Source of the DNA: Sulfurospirillum sp. UCH001
GTDB taxonomy: Bacteria > Campylobacterota > Campylobacteria > Campylobacterales > Sulfurospirillaceae
Direction: 5' to 3'
NCBI RefSeq assembly: GCF_001548035.1
Contig: NZ_AP014723.1
Coordinates: 1 to 64,000 of the forward strand
Length of the DNA stretch: 64,000 nt
A model generated the notes under the pieces. That model was not told where the DNA came from and did not search any database. It saw nothing but the letters and a program-made list of their open reading frames with translations. The translations under genes were made by a program, and so were the position numbers. Positions 35,481 to 44,525 of this stretch are shown here, piece by piece (positions within the stretch are counted from its first letter, which is position 1; every line of letters begins with the position of its first letter).

Positions 35481-37064
35481 TTACATTATCTTCATGCCTA
35501 GTTGTGCTAAAACAATGACCAATACTAAGCCAAGAGGATAGACCGCTGCATAAGCGATAGATGGATAATCTGTTTTGGTCATATTGTTTGCCATAGTTAG
35601 AGAAGGCGTTGATGTCATTGCACCAGAAAGCAGACCTAAAATATCTAAGAAGTTCATCTTTAAAATGGTTCGGCATGTAAAAGTGATGATACCTAAAGAG
35701 ACAATAAGTGCACCAAGCGCAAGGACGATAGGCAAGATGCCATTGTTTTCTAGTGATTCTACAAGGTACTTTCCTGCATTCGTTCCAAGTGTTGCGATGA
35801 AGATAAGCTGTCCTAGTGTTTTCAAAAGCGTGGTTGAATGTGGAGAAAGGTTCCATACAATAGGTCCAACACGCCCTAACCTGCCAAGTACCAACGCCGT
35901 AATCAAAATGCCACCCACAAAACTAAGTTTGATAGCACCTACCCCTGGGATGTAAAAAGGGATACTTCCAAGTAAAATACCAAAAACAACACCTAAAGAG
36001 ATAGGCAAGAAGTCTGCTGCAGGATATTTTAGAAGGTCATTACCAATAAGTTTTGTCACTTTTTCAGTATAAGTTTCAGGTGCAACGACATAAAGTTTAT
36101 CACCAAGGCGCAATGTAAGGTCGGGGTATGCAGGAATATCAATACCTGCACGTCTTACTTTGGTAATGACTGCACGTAAAGATTTCAGCTCTTTAATCAT
36201 GCCAATTTTTTTACCTACGATCTCTTTGTTTGTTGTAAGAAGTCTTAAAACCGCCATATTGTCTTGGAACTCATGTTCTTCACCGATTTCTTGTCCTAGA
36301 ACAATACTAAGGTTTGCCAGTTGTTCATCCGTTCCTGCAACCCTGATAACATCACCATAGCTTAGTGAAACATCGTCTGTAGTGTGGTCAACATGCCCAT
36401 CAGACGTCATACGCTCAATGACAGTAGACGTCATGCTCTCGATTTTAGATTTTTTAATCTCTGTATTTTTAAAATTTTCATTTGTAATACGAAAATTTCG
36501 AGTATGAATGTCAGGGAAACGTACTTTCTGACTTGATTCATACGCTTCAACTTCTTTTTGCAAATCAACACGAAAGAGTACAGGAAGCACACGGATAAAT
36601 AATACTGTTGCTACGATACCAAAAGGATAGACAAGACCAAAGATAACTGAAGTGGTCGCCGTGTGTTTAATCTCTAATGCTGCTGCAAGCGCTGGAACAG
36701 AAGTGAGCGCACCTGTAAAGATACCGTCAACAATCGTTTTTGGCATATCAAAAAAGTATCCAAATCCAAAAATGATGACAAAAAGCAACACTAAAAGGGC
36801 GGTTGCAATAAGGTTGAGTTTAAGTCCTTCATGTTTGATCGTATCAAAAAAACCAGGACCAGACTGAAGTCCAACGGCATAAATAAAAATAGCAAGTCCA
36901 AAGTATTGAAATGCATCAGAAATAACCATGCCATAATGCCCTGCGATGAGCGCAACAATAAGCATTGCAGTTACATCAAGCGAGAAGCCTCTGACTTTGA
37001 TATTGCCTAAAATATAGCCAACAGAGATGATGGCAAAGAGGTAGAAAATTTCATTATTAATCAT
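35481..37064 (-). CDS. AAE-family transporter (AspT/YidE/YbjL type) with TrkA-C domains
   Basis: The 527-residue inner-membrane protein has two membrane domains of about five segments each (about 1-160 and 350-527), the duplicated AspT/YidE/YbjL architecture. Two cytoplasmic RCK_C (TrkA-C) domains lie between them (about 185-340, with DVIRVAGTDEQLANL and DKLYVVAPE). The GALTSVPALAAALE and SGAMTSTPSLTMA repeats are the family transport motifs. The family includes the aspartate:alanine exchanger; the substrate here is unknown. The start chosen is ATG 37064 (MINNEIF) with AAGGCAC upstream, rather than TTG 37094. It is divergent from the porin gene. Confidence 0.87.
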   Translation of the reverse strand: MINNEIFYLFAIISVGYILGNIKVRGFSLDVTAMLIVALIAGHYGMVISDAFQYFGLAIFIYAVGLQSGPGFFDTIKHEGLKLNLIATALLVLLFVIIFGFGYFFDMPKTIVDGIFTGALTSVPALAAALEIKHTATTSVIFGLVYPFGIVATVLFIRVLPVLFRVDLQKEVEAYESSQKVRFPDIHTRNFRITNENFKNTEIKKSKIESMTSTVIERMTSDGHVDHTTDDVSLSYGDVIRVAGTDEQLANLSIVLGQEIGEEHEFQDNMAVLRLLTTNKEIVGKKIGMIKELKSLRAVITKVRRAGIDIPAYPDLTLRLGDKLYVVAPETYTEKVTKLIGNDLLKYPAADFLPISLGVVFGILLGSIPFYIPGVGAIKLSFVGGILITALVLGRLGRVGPIVWNLSPHSTTLLKTLGQLIFIATLGTNAGKYLVESLENNGILPIVLALGALIVSLGIITFTCRTILKMNFLDILGLLSGAMTSTPSLTMANNMTKTDYPSIAYAAVYPLGLVLVIVLAQLGMKIM

Positions 37065-37270
37065 AAAAAATAGTGCCTTAAAAGAATTAAGCAATTATAC
37101 CTAATTTTTTAGTTTGGCTTTTGAATTATCGCCTTTAGCTGTTCAATTTATATTAAGTTTAGGGTAAGAAGATGGTTAGAATGCATCCTTATAATTGAAA
37201 CTATAAGTTTAAATTTATTCTTTAAACTAAATATAAACTTGCCAATGTGCAGGTAACACAAGGAGAAGGG

Positions 37271-38620
37271 ATGCAAATCGCTAAACTCAGCGTAGCGGCA
37301 GCTATTGTTTTGGGGCTTTCAGGAAGTGTTTATGCGGCGGATACACTCGCAGATGCGTTTAAAAATGGTAAAGTGAGTGGTGAACTAAAAGCTTGGTATT
37401 GGGATCAAACAGCAGATTTTAGAGCTGGTGACAAACCTGGAAATGTTAATATCTTTAATACAGCCATTGAATTAGGCTATGTAACGGATTCATTCTATGG
37501 GCTAAGAATGGGTGTTACATTCCAAGGCAATGCAACCCCTTTTGCAGATGCAGATGCAAAAACAGCTTATAAGTATGAAGAGTGGGCATCAGGTTCAACA
37601 CTTTCAGAAGCGTATTTAGGTTATAAGATCGGTAAAACAGATATTAAAATTGGTCGTCAATATATCAATACTCCTCTCATAGCAGGTAACTACGCGCGTA
37701 TCTTTAAAGAGTCATTCCAAGGTGTTTCCATTGTCAATAATGACCTACCTGATACAACCGTTTTTGCAAACTATATCAATAAAACCCAGGGTAGAACCAG
37801 TGCAGTTATGGGAAATGAAGCTGGTGATGCGCCAACTTTTGAGAAAAGAGCACTGTTCGCAGGTGTTGTAAATGCGACAGGTGTTGCATTTGATGGTGCA
37901 TATGGTTTAGGTGCGATCAACAAGTCAATCACCAATCTAACATTGACAGGTCAGTATGTAAGAGCGATGGATGCTGCACTTAAAACTAGTATTATTAATC
38001 CTTTAGCATCTGATGATGTTGATTTGTATTACACTGAAATGAATTATACTTATCCTATGAATGGGTTCAAGTTAGGTTTTGATGCAAACTTTAGAGGATC
38101 AAAAACCGGTAGCAATTTAGATGTTTTAAATGCTGAAGGACATATGCTTGGTGGTCGCATTAGAGTTTCTGAACTCAATGGTTTCGGTGCTTCGTTTTCA
38201 GCGACTACAAACAGTAAAAAAGATGATGTGATAGAAAGTATCGGACTTGGCGGCGATGCTTATACGAGTGTTATGATTCGTGGGCCATTTAATACGACAC
38301 CATTAGCCAATAGTGATGCGTACAAATTAGAAGTATCGTATGATTTTTCTAAAATGAATATTCCTGGACTTACGTTCATCGGTCAATACCAATGGACAGA
38401 CCAAGGTAAAATGGCAGTCACTACTGGTACATCAGCTATTGGAACCAGTGCTGACTTTACAACCTATGCAGCGAACCTAACGTATGCCGTTCCTTATGTG
38501 AAAGGTTTGACAACACAATTACTGTATGTGACACAAGAAAAAGAGGCAACCAATGCTGCCAATGTTGTGACCAAAACCGATACGGATGAGTTATGGTTTA
38601 AGGCAAATTACAAATTTTAG
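37271..38620 (+). CDS. OprD-like outer-membrane porin
   Basis: A 449-residue outer-membrane protein: signal peptide (1-22, ending VYA) and a beta-barrel rich in alternating aromatic/polar strands, ending in the C-terminal WFKANYKF with terminal Phe, the BAM recognition signal. The N-terminal DTLADAFKNGKVSGELKAWY matches OprD-family porins common in Campylobacterota, where they serve as substrate-specific or major porins. ATG 37271 follows AAGGAG (37260-37265). A terminator follows closely, so it is a single-gene transcript. The substrate is unknown; it may supply aryl sulfates or carboxylates. Confidence 0.88.
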   Translation: MQIAKLSVAAAIVLGLSGSVYAADTLADAFKNGKVSGELKAWYWDQTADFRAGDKPGNVNIFNTAIELGYVTDSFYGLRMGVTFQGNATPFADADAKTAYKYEEWASGSTLSEAYLGYKIGKTDIKIGRQYINTPLIAGNYARIFKESFQGVSIVNNDLPDTTVFANYINKTQGRTSAVMGNEAGDAPTFEKRALFAGVVNATGVAFDGAYGLGAINKSITNLTLTGQYVRAMDAALKTSIINPLASDDVDLYYTEMNYTYPMNGFKLGFDANFRGSKTGSNLDVLNAEGHMLGGRIRVSELNGFGASFSATTNSKKDDVIESIGLGGDAYTSVMIRGPFNTTPLANSDAYKLEVSYDFSKMNIPGLTFIGQYQWTDQGKMAVTTGTSAIGTSADFTTYAANLTYAVPYVKGLTTQLLYVTQEKEATNAANVVTKTDTDELWFKANYKF

Positions 38621-38630
38621 TTCTTAGTGT

Positions 38631-38664
38631 GTATTCCGCCGACATAGGCGGGATACATTTTCTT
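38631..38664 (+). terminator. Terminator after the porin gene
   Basis: GTATTCCGCC (38631-38640) pairs with GGCGGGATAC (38647-38656) around GACATA, followed by ATTTTCTT. One G-T pair. Confidence 0.8.
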
Positions 38665-38735
38665 CTTATATCAATTTTTGAGATAGATTTAGTGTGTAAC
38701 GCTATATAATGAGGTGATTGAGGTAAAGGAAGACA

Positions 38736-40451
38736 ATGAAGAAAGTGTTTATTCATTTCATTCAAAATATTGAAAACTATAAAGTCTATCATATCATCAT
38801 TATTTTCACACTAGCCTTTGTATTTATGCTCTTTAATGGATTTTATCATATACAAAATGAGCTCAAAAGTTTTGCCAATCAAAACCGTGTTTTAATTGCC
38901 AAAGATATTGACTATACGATATCCTCTTGGATATCTGAGCGCATTAATAACTTAGAATCAAGTGTGAAATACCTCAGTCAAGATCTAAGATTTCAAGATG
39001 AAAACAAACTAAAAGCGTTTGCGGATACCTTTTTACAAGACAATCGTTACTTTGATGCCATTCAAATTCTCATTCCAGATCGATACTTTTATGTCAATAC
39101 AATGAAATTTAATGATTATCGTGAAAATCCTACGTATATTGATGAGAGAACAGGGATTGAGCCTTTAAAAACACAATGGTTTTTAGATACCAAGCAACAA
39201 AAAAAGACAACGATTTATGGAATGTCTGTACATGGGTATCTGTTAGAAAAAACACTCAACATTTGTACTCCTATTTTGTATAAAGAGAATTTTGAGGGTG
39301 TTTTTTGTGGTATTTTAAAAGCGAAATCGCTGTTTGATAAAATTGAAAAACTGAGCTTTCCTCAAAACGCCTCTTATTTTATTAGTAACGATGAGGGAAG
39401 TATCTTAACCCCTTTTAAACAAAGTCATTTTCAAGAGGAGTTAGAAAAATTTTTCTTGAATAAAATCGATTTGAATACCAATGAACCCCAAAAAATCATT
39501 ATTGAAAATGCCGTCATTACGCTATCTAAATTTCAACGTTTCAATTGGTATATCGGTGTTGTAACGGATAAAGAAGATATTTTACAAGAGAGTAGGCAAA
39601 GAGTGACAAGTCATGCGATTTGGTTATTGCTTTGTTTTATTTTACTTCTTATCATTGTCAATAGCGCACATGAATTTTTGCGCCGCAGGGTTGAACGTAA
39701 ACAAAAAGAGTATGAATTTATGCTGGCGCATCGTTCTCGCATCTCGGAGATTGGTGAGCTGATTTCAGGAATTAATCATCAATTGCGTCAGCCCATCAAT
39801 GCAACCGCACTCGTGGTCAGTAGCACCCTAGATCTCTCAGAACGGGATCTTTTAGATAAATCAACGTTAGAGAACAATCTTAAATTGTGTCAAAAATCCA
39901 TTAGTTTGATGGACAAAACCATTGGAATTTTTCGTAATTTTTATCGTTGTAGTGAAACGGCTACGGAATTTTCTCTGTTAGATTGCATCAAAAGCGTTTT
40001 ACATGTGAATTATATTGAATTGACAAAAAGCAACATTAACATTGAAATGGATGAAAAAAGTTTTGAAGATATTCGCGTCATTTCGATAGAAAACTTTGTT
40101 CAGCAAATTCTTTTAGTCTTAATTCAAAATGCTAAAGAGTCGTTAAATGCACTCGATTTGCAAGGTAAAGAGGCATTTCATAAAAAGATGATTCATATTG
40201 TCGTTACATTTGAATATGGCAAGGTTATTATCGATATTTCTGATTGGGGTGGAGGCATTAGTAAAGAGGTGCAAGAAACCCTCTTCTCAGAATTCAAAAT
40301 TTCCAAAAAATACCAAGGTTCGGGCATTGGGCTTTATTTTGCTAAAAAATTGGCAAAAGAGAAACTCTTAGGAGATTTAGTCTTGTACAACGCTTCTTCT
40401 CCGACAACATTTCGTCTTATTTTCCCTCAATATATTTCAAAGAAAGAGTAA
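38736..40451 (+). CDS. Sensor histidine kinase, first copy of a paralogous pair
   Basis: A 571-residue membrane kinase. Membrane segments lie at about 20-38 and 287-308, around a large periplasmic domain of about 250 residues with a Cache-like layout (WFLDTKQQKKTTIYGMSVHGY). The kinase core has H348 in NHQLRQPIN, where HELRTP-type boxes lie in other kinases, then an ATPase domain with QNAKESL (N-box), DWGGGIS and GSGIGLYFAKKL. It is 3 bases before its regulator. It is strongly related to the kinase at 52049-53761, with H348 at the same residue number. Ligand sensing, perhaps of an aryl sulfate or related compound, is inference from the assT neighbours. Confidence 0.9.
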   Translation: MKKVFIHFIQNIENYKVYHIIIIFTLAFVFMLFNGFYHIQNELKSFANQNRVLIAKDIDYTISSWISERINNLESSVKYLSQDLRFQDENKLKAFADTFLQDNRYFDAIQILIPDRYFYVNTMKFNDYRENPTYIDERTGIEPLKTQWFLDTKQQKKTTIYGMSVHGYLLEKTLNICTPILYKENFEGVFCGILKAKSLFDKIEKLSFPQNASYFISNDEGSILTPFKQSHFQEELEKFFLNKIDLNTNEPQKIIIENAVITLSKFQRFNWYIGVVTDKEDILQESRQRVTSHAIWLLLCFILLLIIVNSAHEFLRRRVERKQKEYEFMLAHRSRISEIGELISGINHQLRQPINATALVVSSTLDLSERDLLDKSTLENNLKLCQKSISLMDKTIGIFRNFYRCSETATEFSLLDCIKSVLHVNYIELTKSNINIEMDEKSFEDIRVISIENFVQQILLVLIQNAKESLNALDLQGKEAFHKKMIHIVVTFEYGKVIIDISDWGGGISKEVQETLFSEFKISKKYQGSGIGLYFAKKLAKEKLLGDLVLYNASSPTTFRLIFPQYISKKE

Positions 40452-40454
40452 ATA

Positions 40455-41147
40455 ATGCATATCACCACACTGAACTTATTAAAACATCTCTCTATCTTAG
40501 TTGTTGAAGATGATGAGATTGCACGTATGATGATCGCTCAAGGTATAAAACCGTATTGCGAGGCGTATTATGAAGCAAAAGATGGTCTTGAAGGGTTAGA
40601 AGTTTTTAAAGAGCATCGTGTGGATATTATCGTCACAGATATTCATATGCCAGGAATTAATGGCTTTGAGATGATGAAAGAAATTTTAACACTCAAACCT
40701 TCTCAGCTCTTCATTGTCATGACGTCATTTGATACGGACAAAAATCTTATTTCAAGTATTCATGAAGGTGCGTGTAGTTTTTTACGAAAACCCATCGATA
40801 TTAAAGAGTTACAAACGGCTCTTTTGATGACATCGGGCCGTATTGAACAAACATTGAAACAATTAAGCCCTGATATTACGATTGATAGTCGAAAAGAGGT
40901 GATTTATAAAGACAAAGAGCCTATTTTCCTCACGCATAAGAACCATAAAATCTTTTGGTTATTGTGTTATAACTTTGGACGGCTCGTGACGTATGAAATG
41001 TTTGAAGATTATGTTTATGATGGTGAAGCGATCAATAAAAGTGTTTTACATGTTGCAATCTTGCGTATCAAACAACAGCTTGGTAAAATCAATATTGAGA
41101 ATGTGACGAATTCAGGATATGTTTTAAAACCTTATAGTGGCGAATAA
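40455..41147 (+). CDS. Response regulator, first copy of a paralogous pair
   Basis: The 230-residue protein has a receiver domain (EDD at 18-20, D62 in TDIHMPGING, T90 in VMTSFD, K107 in LRKPID) and a C-terminal OmpR-like winged helix (LTHKNHKIFWLLCYN... ending VTNSGYVLKP). The linker between them is short. It is cotranscribed with the kinase gene before it and followed by a hairpin. The paralogue at 53765-54466 has the same phospho-aspartate position. Targets are unknown; the neighbouring Bat and assT genes are candidates. Confidence 0.9.
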   Translation: MHITTLNLLKHLSILVVEDDEIARMMIAQGIKPYCEAYYEAKDGLEGLEVFKEHRVDIIVTDIHMPGINGFEMMKEILTLKPSQLFIVMTSFDTDKNLISSIHEGACSFLRKPIDIKELQTALLMTSGRIEQTLKQLSPDITIDSRKEVIYKDKEPIFLTHKNHKIFWLLCYNFGRLVTYEMFEDYVYDGEAINKSVLHVAILRIKQQLGKINIENVTNSGYVLKPYSGE

Positions 41148-41152
41148 CACTC

Positions 41153-41176
41153 ACCCAAGAGAATTTTCTCTTGGGT
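41153..41176 (+). terminator. Hairpin after the first two-component pair
   Basis: ACCCAAGAGAA (41153-41163) and TTCTCTTGGGT (41166-41176) are perfect inverted copies. No T-run follows. The 184-base rest of the gap to the MoxR gene is AT-rich and holds its promoter. Confidence 0.55.
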
Positions 41177-41360
41177 TAAAATAGACTTCTTTTATCAGAT
41201 AGCTCTCTTACTCATTTTCCCTTACATTTTTTCTCTCAAGCGTTTGAGTAATAAATACATTTCAATGGCATTTTTATTTCATTCTAAGTTTTATGCAATA
41301 AGAAAGAGAGAACTCTACTATATTATTTGTGCTTGATATAGATAGAAGTAGGATACAAAA

Positions 41361-42308
41361 ATGCTGTCTAAAATTGAAGCGTTAAAGCATGAGATATCAA
41401 AAGTCATTGTGGGGCATTCTGAGCTTATTAATTCTCTCATTATAGGATTAATGTGTAAAGGACATATTTTAATTGAAGGCGTACCGGGTGTCGCTAAAAC
41501 AACAACGATTAATACGTTAGCCAAAACATTGGGACTTACGTTTGGACGGATTCAATTTACCCCTGATTTATTACCAAGCGACATTATTGGAATGGAAATA
41601 TTCAACCCAAAACTTCAAGAGTTTTCTACAAAAAAAGGACCTATTTTTAAAAATATTGTTCTTGCGGATGAAATTAATCGAGCCCCAGCAAAAGTCCAAT
41701 CAGCACTTTTAGAAGCTATGCAAGAGAAACAAATAACTATTGGCGAGCATTCGTATCTCCTCTCTTCTCCATTTTTTGTTCTTGCTACTCAAAACCCGAT
41801 TGAATCAGGAGGTACGTATTCTTTGCCTGAAGCACAGTTAGATCGTTTTATGATGAAATTAATTCTCTCCTACAACACAAAAGAAGAAGAAAAAGAGATC
41901 ATACGTCGCGCATCTACCTCGTTAATGCACTCTGTTGCAACGATATTTACACACGAGGATTTGGAAGAACTTTTTGAGGTTATTCAGCATATACATATTG
42001 ATCCTGAGGTCGAAGAGTATTTAGTCGATATCGTCTTTGCAACAAGAGAGCCACTCTCCTATAATCTCACCTCTATCGCACCATTGATTCGTTTTGGTGT
42101 AAGTCCGCGCTCGAGTATGGACTTGCATAGGGCATCAAAAGCCTATGCGTTTTTACAAGGACGAGACTATGTCACGCCTGTAGATATTGCTTCTGTGTGC
42201 AAAAATGTTATGCGCCATCGACTGATTTTAACCTATGAAGCAGAAGCACAAGGCGTTATAGCAGATGATATTATTAATACGATTTTAGCAACCTTGCCAC
42301 TACCGTAA
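41361..42308 (+). CDS. MoxR-family AAA+ ATPase
   Basis: A 315-residue cytosolic AAA+ protein that heads the Bat operon. Motifs are Walker A GVPGVAKTT (about 39-47), Walker B VLADEINRAPAKVQSALLEAMQE (about 102-124), sensor 1 VLATQNPIESGGTYSLPEAQLDRF and the C-terminal lid VSPRSSMDL. MoxR ATPases act as chaperones that assemble or activate partner complexes containing VWA proteins, here encoded downstream. The operon layout MoxR-DUF58-TM protein-BatA-BatB-BatD is conserved in many bacteria and linked to aerotolerance or envelope stress. Confidence 0.93.
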   Translation: MLSKIEALKHEISKVIVGHSELINSLIIGLMCKGHILIEGVPGVAKTTTINTLAKTLGLTFGRIQFTPDLLPSDIIGMEIFNPKLQEFSTKKGPIFKNIVLADEINRAPAKVQSALLEAMQEKQITIGEHSYLLSSPFFVLATQNPIESGGTYSLPEAQLDRFMMKLILSYNTKEEEKEIIRRASTSLMHSVATIFTHEDLEELFEVIQHIHIDPEVEEYLVDIVFATREPLSYNLTSIAPLIRFGVSPRSSMDLHRASKAYAFLQGRDYVTPVDIASVCKNVMRHRLILTYEAEAQGVIADDIINTILATLPLP

Positions 42309-42313
42309 AACAA

Positions 42314-43150
42314 ATGCATACGCTAACGTTTGAAAAGATTGTAGCCCGTACGAAAAAGCATATATTTACAGATATGTCTGGGAATTATAGCTCCCTCTCT
42401 AAGGGTGAGGGATATGATTTTGCTACATTGAGAGAATATCAATATGGCGATAGTGTCAAGCATATTGATTGGAAAAAAAGTGCTCAAAAAATGGCTCTAC
42501 AACAACGTATTTTTTTTGCAGAACGTGAAATTGACATCAATCTCATGGCTCTTATGAATGGCTCATTGCATTTTGGGATATCTCGTATGAAGCAAGAAGT
42601 TGTTGGCGAAGTTGCTTCTTTATTGGGCTATTATGCATTAAAAAACAATGACCCGTTTACGCTTACACTCTTTAACGAAGCTTTAGTTGCAACAACATAT
42701 TCAACCAAACAAGAATCAAGACTGCAAAATGTACTTAAAACATTACTGACCATGAATGTTATAGGTCATCATATAGATTGGAAAGAGGTAGAAAAGTACG
42801 CAGTACATGTTCTTAAAAAATCTTCATTGATGTTCATTATAGGTGATTTTTTTGAAGTTCCTATGCTGGAAATCCTTTGTAGAAAACACCATGTTGTTGT
42901 GATTATTGTGAGAGATTTATTTGAAGAAAATCTCGATAATATAGGGACTTTACACATCAAAGACCCTATTGGTTTAGAAGAAAGACGTATCAGTGTTGAT
43001 CATGCATTTGCGAAACAGTACAGTCAGCATCAACAGATACACGATAGAAATTTAGATGCCTATTTAAAATCTTCTGGAATTGCATATACAAAAATATACA
43101 CATATGAAGATCCTTTTTTAAAGCTTTTGACACTGCTAAGGTCACTATGA
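42314..43150 (+). CDS. DUF58-domain protein of the MoxR-Bat operon
   Basis: The 278-residue protein contains the DUF58 block (KGEGYDFATLREYQYGDSVKHIDWKKSAQ, about 28-56), a VWA-related fold common in MoxR operons. No membrane segment is evident. It follows the MoxR gene by 5 bases and overlaps the next gene by four bases (ATGA), so the operon is translationally coupled. It presumably links MoxR to the membrane BatA/BatB complex. Confidence 0.9.
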   Translation: MHTLTFEKIVARTKKHIFTDMSGNYSSLSKGEGYDFATLREYQYGDSVKHIDWKKSAQKMALQQRIFFAEREIDINLMALMNGSLHFGISRMKQEVVGEVASLLGYYALKNNDPFTLTLFNEALVATTYSTKQESRLQNVLKTLLTMNVIGHHIDWKEVEKYAVHVLKKSSLMFIIGDFFEVPMLEILCRKHHVVVIIVRDLFEENLDNIGTLHIKDPIGLEERRISVDHAFAKQYSQHQQIHDRNLDAYLKSSGIAYTKIYTYEDPFLKLLTLLRSL

Positions 43151-43608
43151 TGGAATATGCATTAATCAACTATTTTAAAACGCTATTGCATTTGCATCCA
43201 CAAAAAAAAGAGTATATCTATTTTAATCCAGAAGGTGATTTTCAAGATATTAGGGGATTTGCTCCCATTGAAGATTACTCATTTGTAGTTTTTTCTTTTT
43301 ACTGCTTGATTGTGGGTGCATTACTCTTTATGGTTATTCGTTGGTTTTATCATCGCTCACAATGGTATAAAACCAAGCAAACAAAACGTTTAGCAAAAGA
43401 GTATCTTTTAGGCTTTAATGAGATGGATGCCAAGTCGTATGCGTATCTGTTTTCAAAATGGAGTCCGTATCTTGTAACGCCTCAGACACAAGAGTTTTGC
43501 CAGTTTATCTCTATGCATTTAAAACGCTATAAATATGTCAAAGAATCAGGCGTATTGAGTGAGAATGAAAAGAATGCCATTAGGCATTTTTTAGGATGTT
43601 CACAATGA
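43147..43608 (+). CDS. Single-pass membrane protein of the Bat operon (DUF4381-like)
   Basis: The 153-residue protein has one membrane segment (about 46-66, FVVFSFYCLIVGALLFMVIRW) and a basic cytosolic C-terminal half. Position between the DUF58 and BatA genes and the TM-plus-helical layout match the DUF4381 proteins of other MoxR operons, though the sequence match is loose. It overlaps both neighbours by four bases (ATGA on each side). A structural role in the Bat complex is likely. Confidence 0.7.
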   Translation: MMEYALINYFKTLLHLHPQKKEYIYFNPEGDFQDIRGFAPIEDYSFVVFSFYCLIVGALLFMVIRWFYHRSQWYKTKQTKRLAKEYLLGFNEMDAKSYAYLFSKWSPYLVTPQTQEFCQFISMHLKRYKYVKESGVLSENEKNAIRHFLGCSQ

Positions 43609-44525
43609 GTTCTCTTTTCTTTGAATACCCTTTTTTTTCTCTCATTTTCGTGCTGTTTATCATCAGCCATTTACTTCTTAAAAGCCGTAATCACGCCTAT
43701 TATATTCCGCATATTGTTCATTTTTCACATGTAAAAAAAAGAGGTTTTTTTCTAACAGTTATCAAATGGCTTAGTATTGCTCTTTTATGTTTTGCTTTGA
43801 TGTCTCCGTATATAGAGCGGCGTCAAGAGCCACTGAATTTATCGCATACTGTAATGATGTTGATTGATGTAAGTGATTCGATGAATGGAACACTCTCGGA
43901 TAGTAATGTTACGCAACAAAGCCAGAGTAAATTTTTTCTGGCAAAACAGCTGGGTATGGACTATGTGAACAAGCAAGAGAATAGTGCTATTGGGCTCATC
44001 GTATTTGGAGATTTTGCCTACATTGCATCACCATTGACGTATGATAAGGAGACGGTTAAAACGGTTTTATCTAGCCTTACTGAGGGCATTGCAGGTCAGA
44101 TGACAGCAATGTACGATGCTCTGTTCTTGGGTGCTCGATTATTGCAGAAAAACAGTGCAAAAGAAAAAGCAATCATTTTGCTGACAGATGGGTATAACAC
44201 AGCTGGAAAAATTAGTTTGGATGTTGCTTTCAAACAACTCTTGGAGCAAAAAATACGTGTCTATACAATTGGGGTTGGCAACACAACAGAAGAATACGAT
44301 AAAGCGTTATTAGAAGAGATAGCAACAAAAAGCCAAGGTGCTTTTTTTGAGGCATCCAATGAACAAACATTGCAGAATGTTTTTGCTCATATTGACGCTC
44401 TTGAAAAAAGCTTTCAAAAATCTCCTGCAGAACAACTCAAAGATCAGTGGTTTATGTATCCGTTAAGTGTAGGATTTTTACTGCTGTTATGGTACTTTTG
44501 GATTGTGCAAAGAGAGGAAATATGA
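43605..44525 (+). CDS. batA: BatA-type membrane protein with von Willebrand A domain
   Basis: The 306-residue protein has N-terminal membrane segments (about 7-22 and 49-68), a VWA domain with the MIDAS motif DVSDS (about 87-91), a later T in QMTAMYDAL and D in LLTDGYNT, and a C-terminal membrane segment (about 280-300). This is the BatA layout, with the VWA domain in the periplasm. The start is ATG 43605, which overlaps the stop of the preceding gene; an earlier in-frame ATG at 43596 adds three residues. The stop overlaps the batB start as ATGA. Confidence 0.88.
   Translation: MSSLFFEYPFFSLIFVLFIISHLLLKSRNHAYYIPHIVHFSHVKKRGFFLTVIKWLSIALLCFALMSPYIERRQEPLNLSHTVMMLIDVSDSMNGTLSDSNVTQQSQSKFFLAKQLGMDYVNKQENSAIGLIVFGDFAYIASPLTYDKETVKTVLSSLTEGIAGQMTAMYDALFLGARLLQKNSAKEKAIILLTDGYNTAGKISLDVAFKQLLEQKIRVYTIGVGNTTEEYDKALLEEIATKSQGAFFEASNEQTLQNVFAHIDALEKSFQKSPAEQLKDQWFMYPLSVGFLLLLWYFWIVQREEI

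Noticed and set aside
35575-35955. 126-residue plus-strand frame within the AAE transporter gene
   Set aside because: It is the complement of a real membrane-protein gene, with no supporting start signal or motif.
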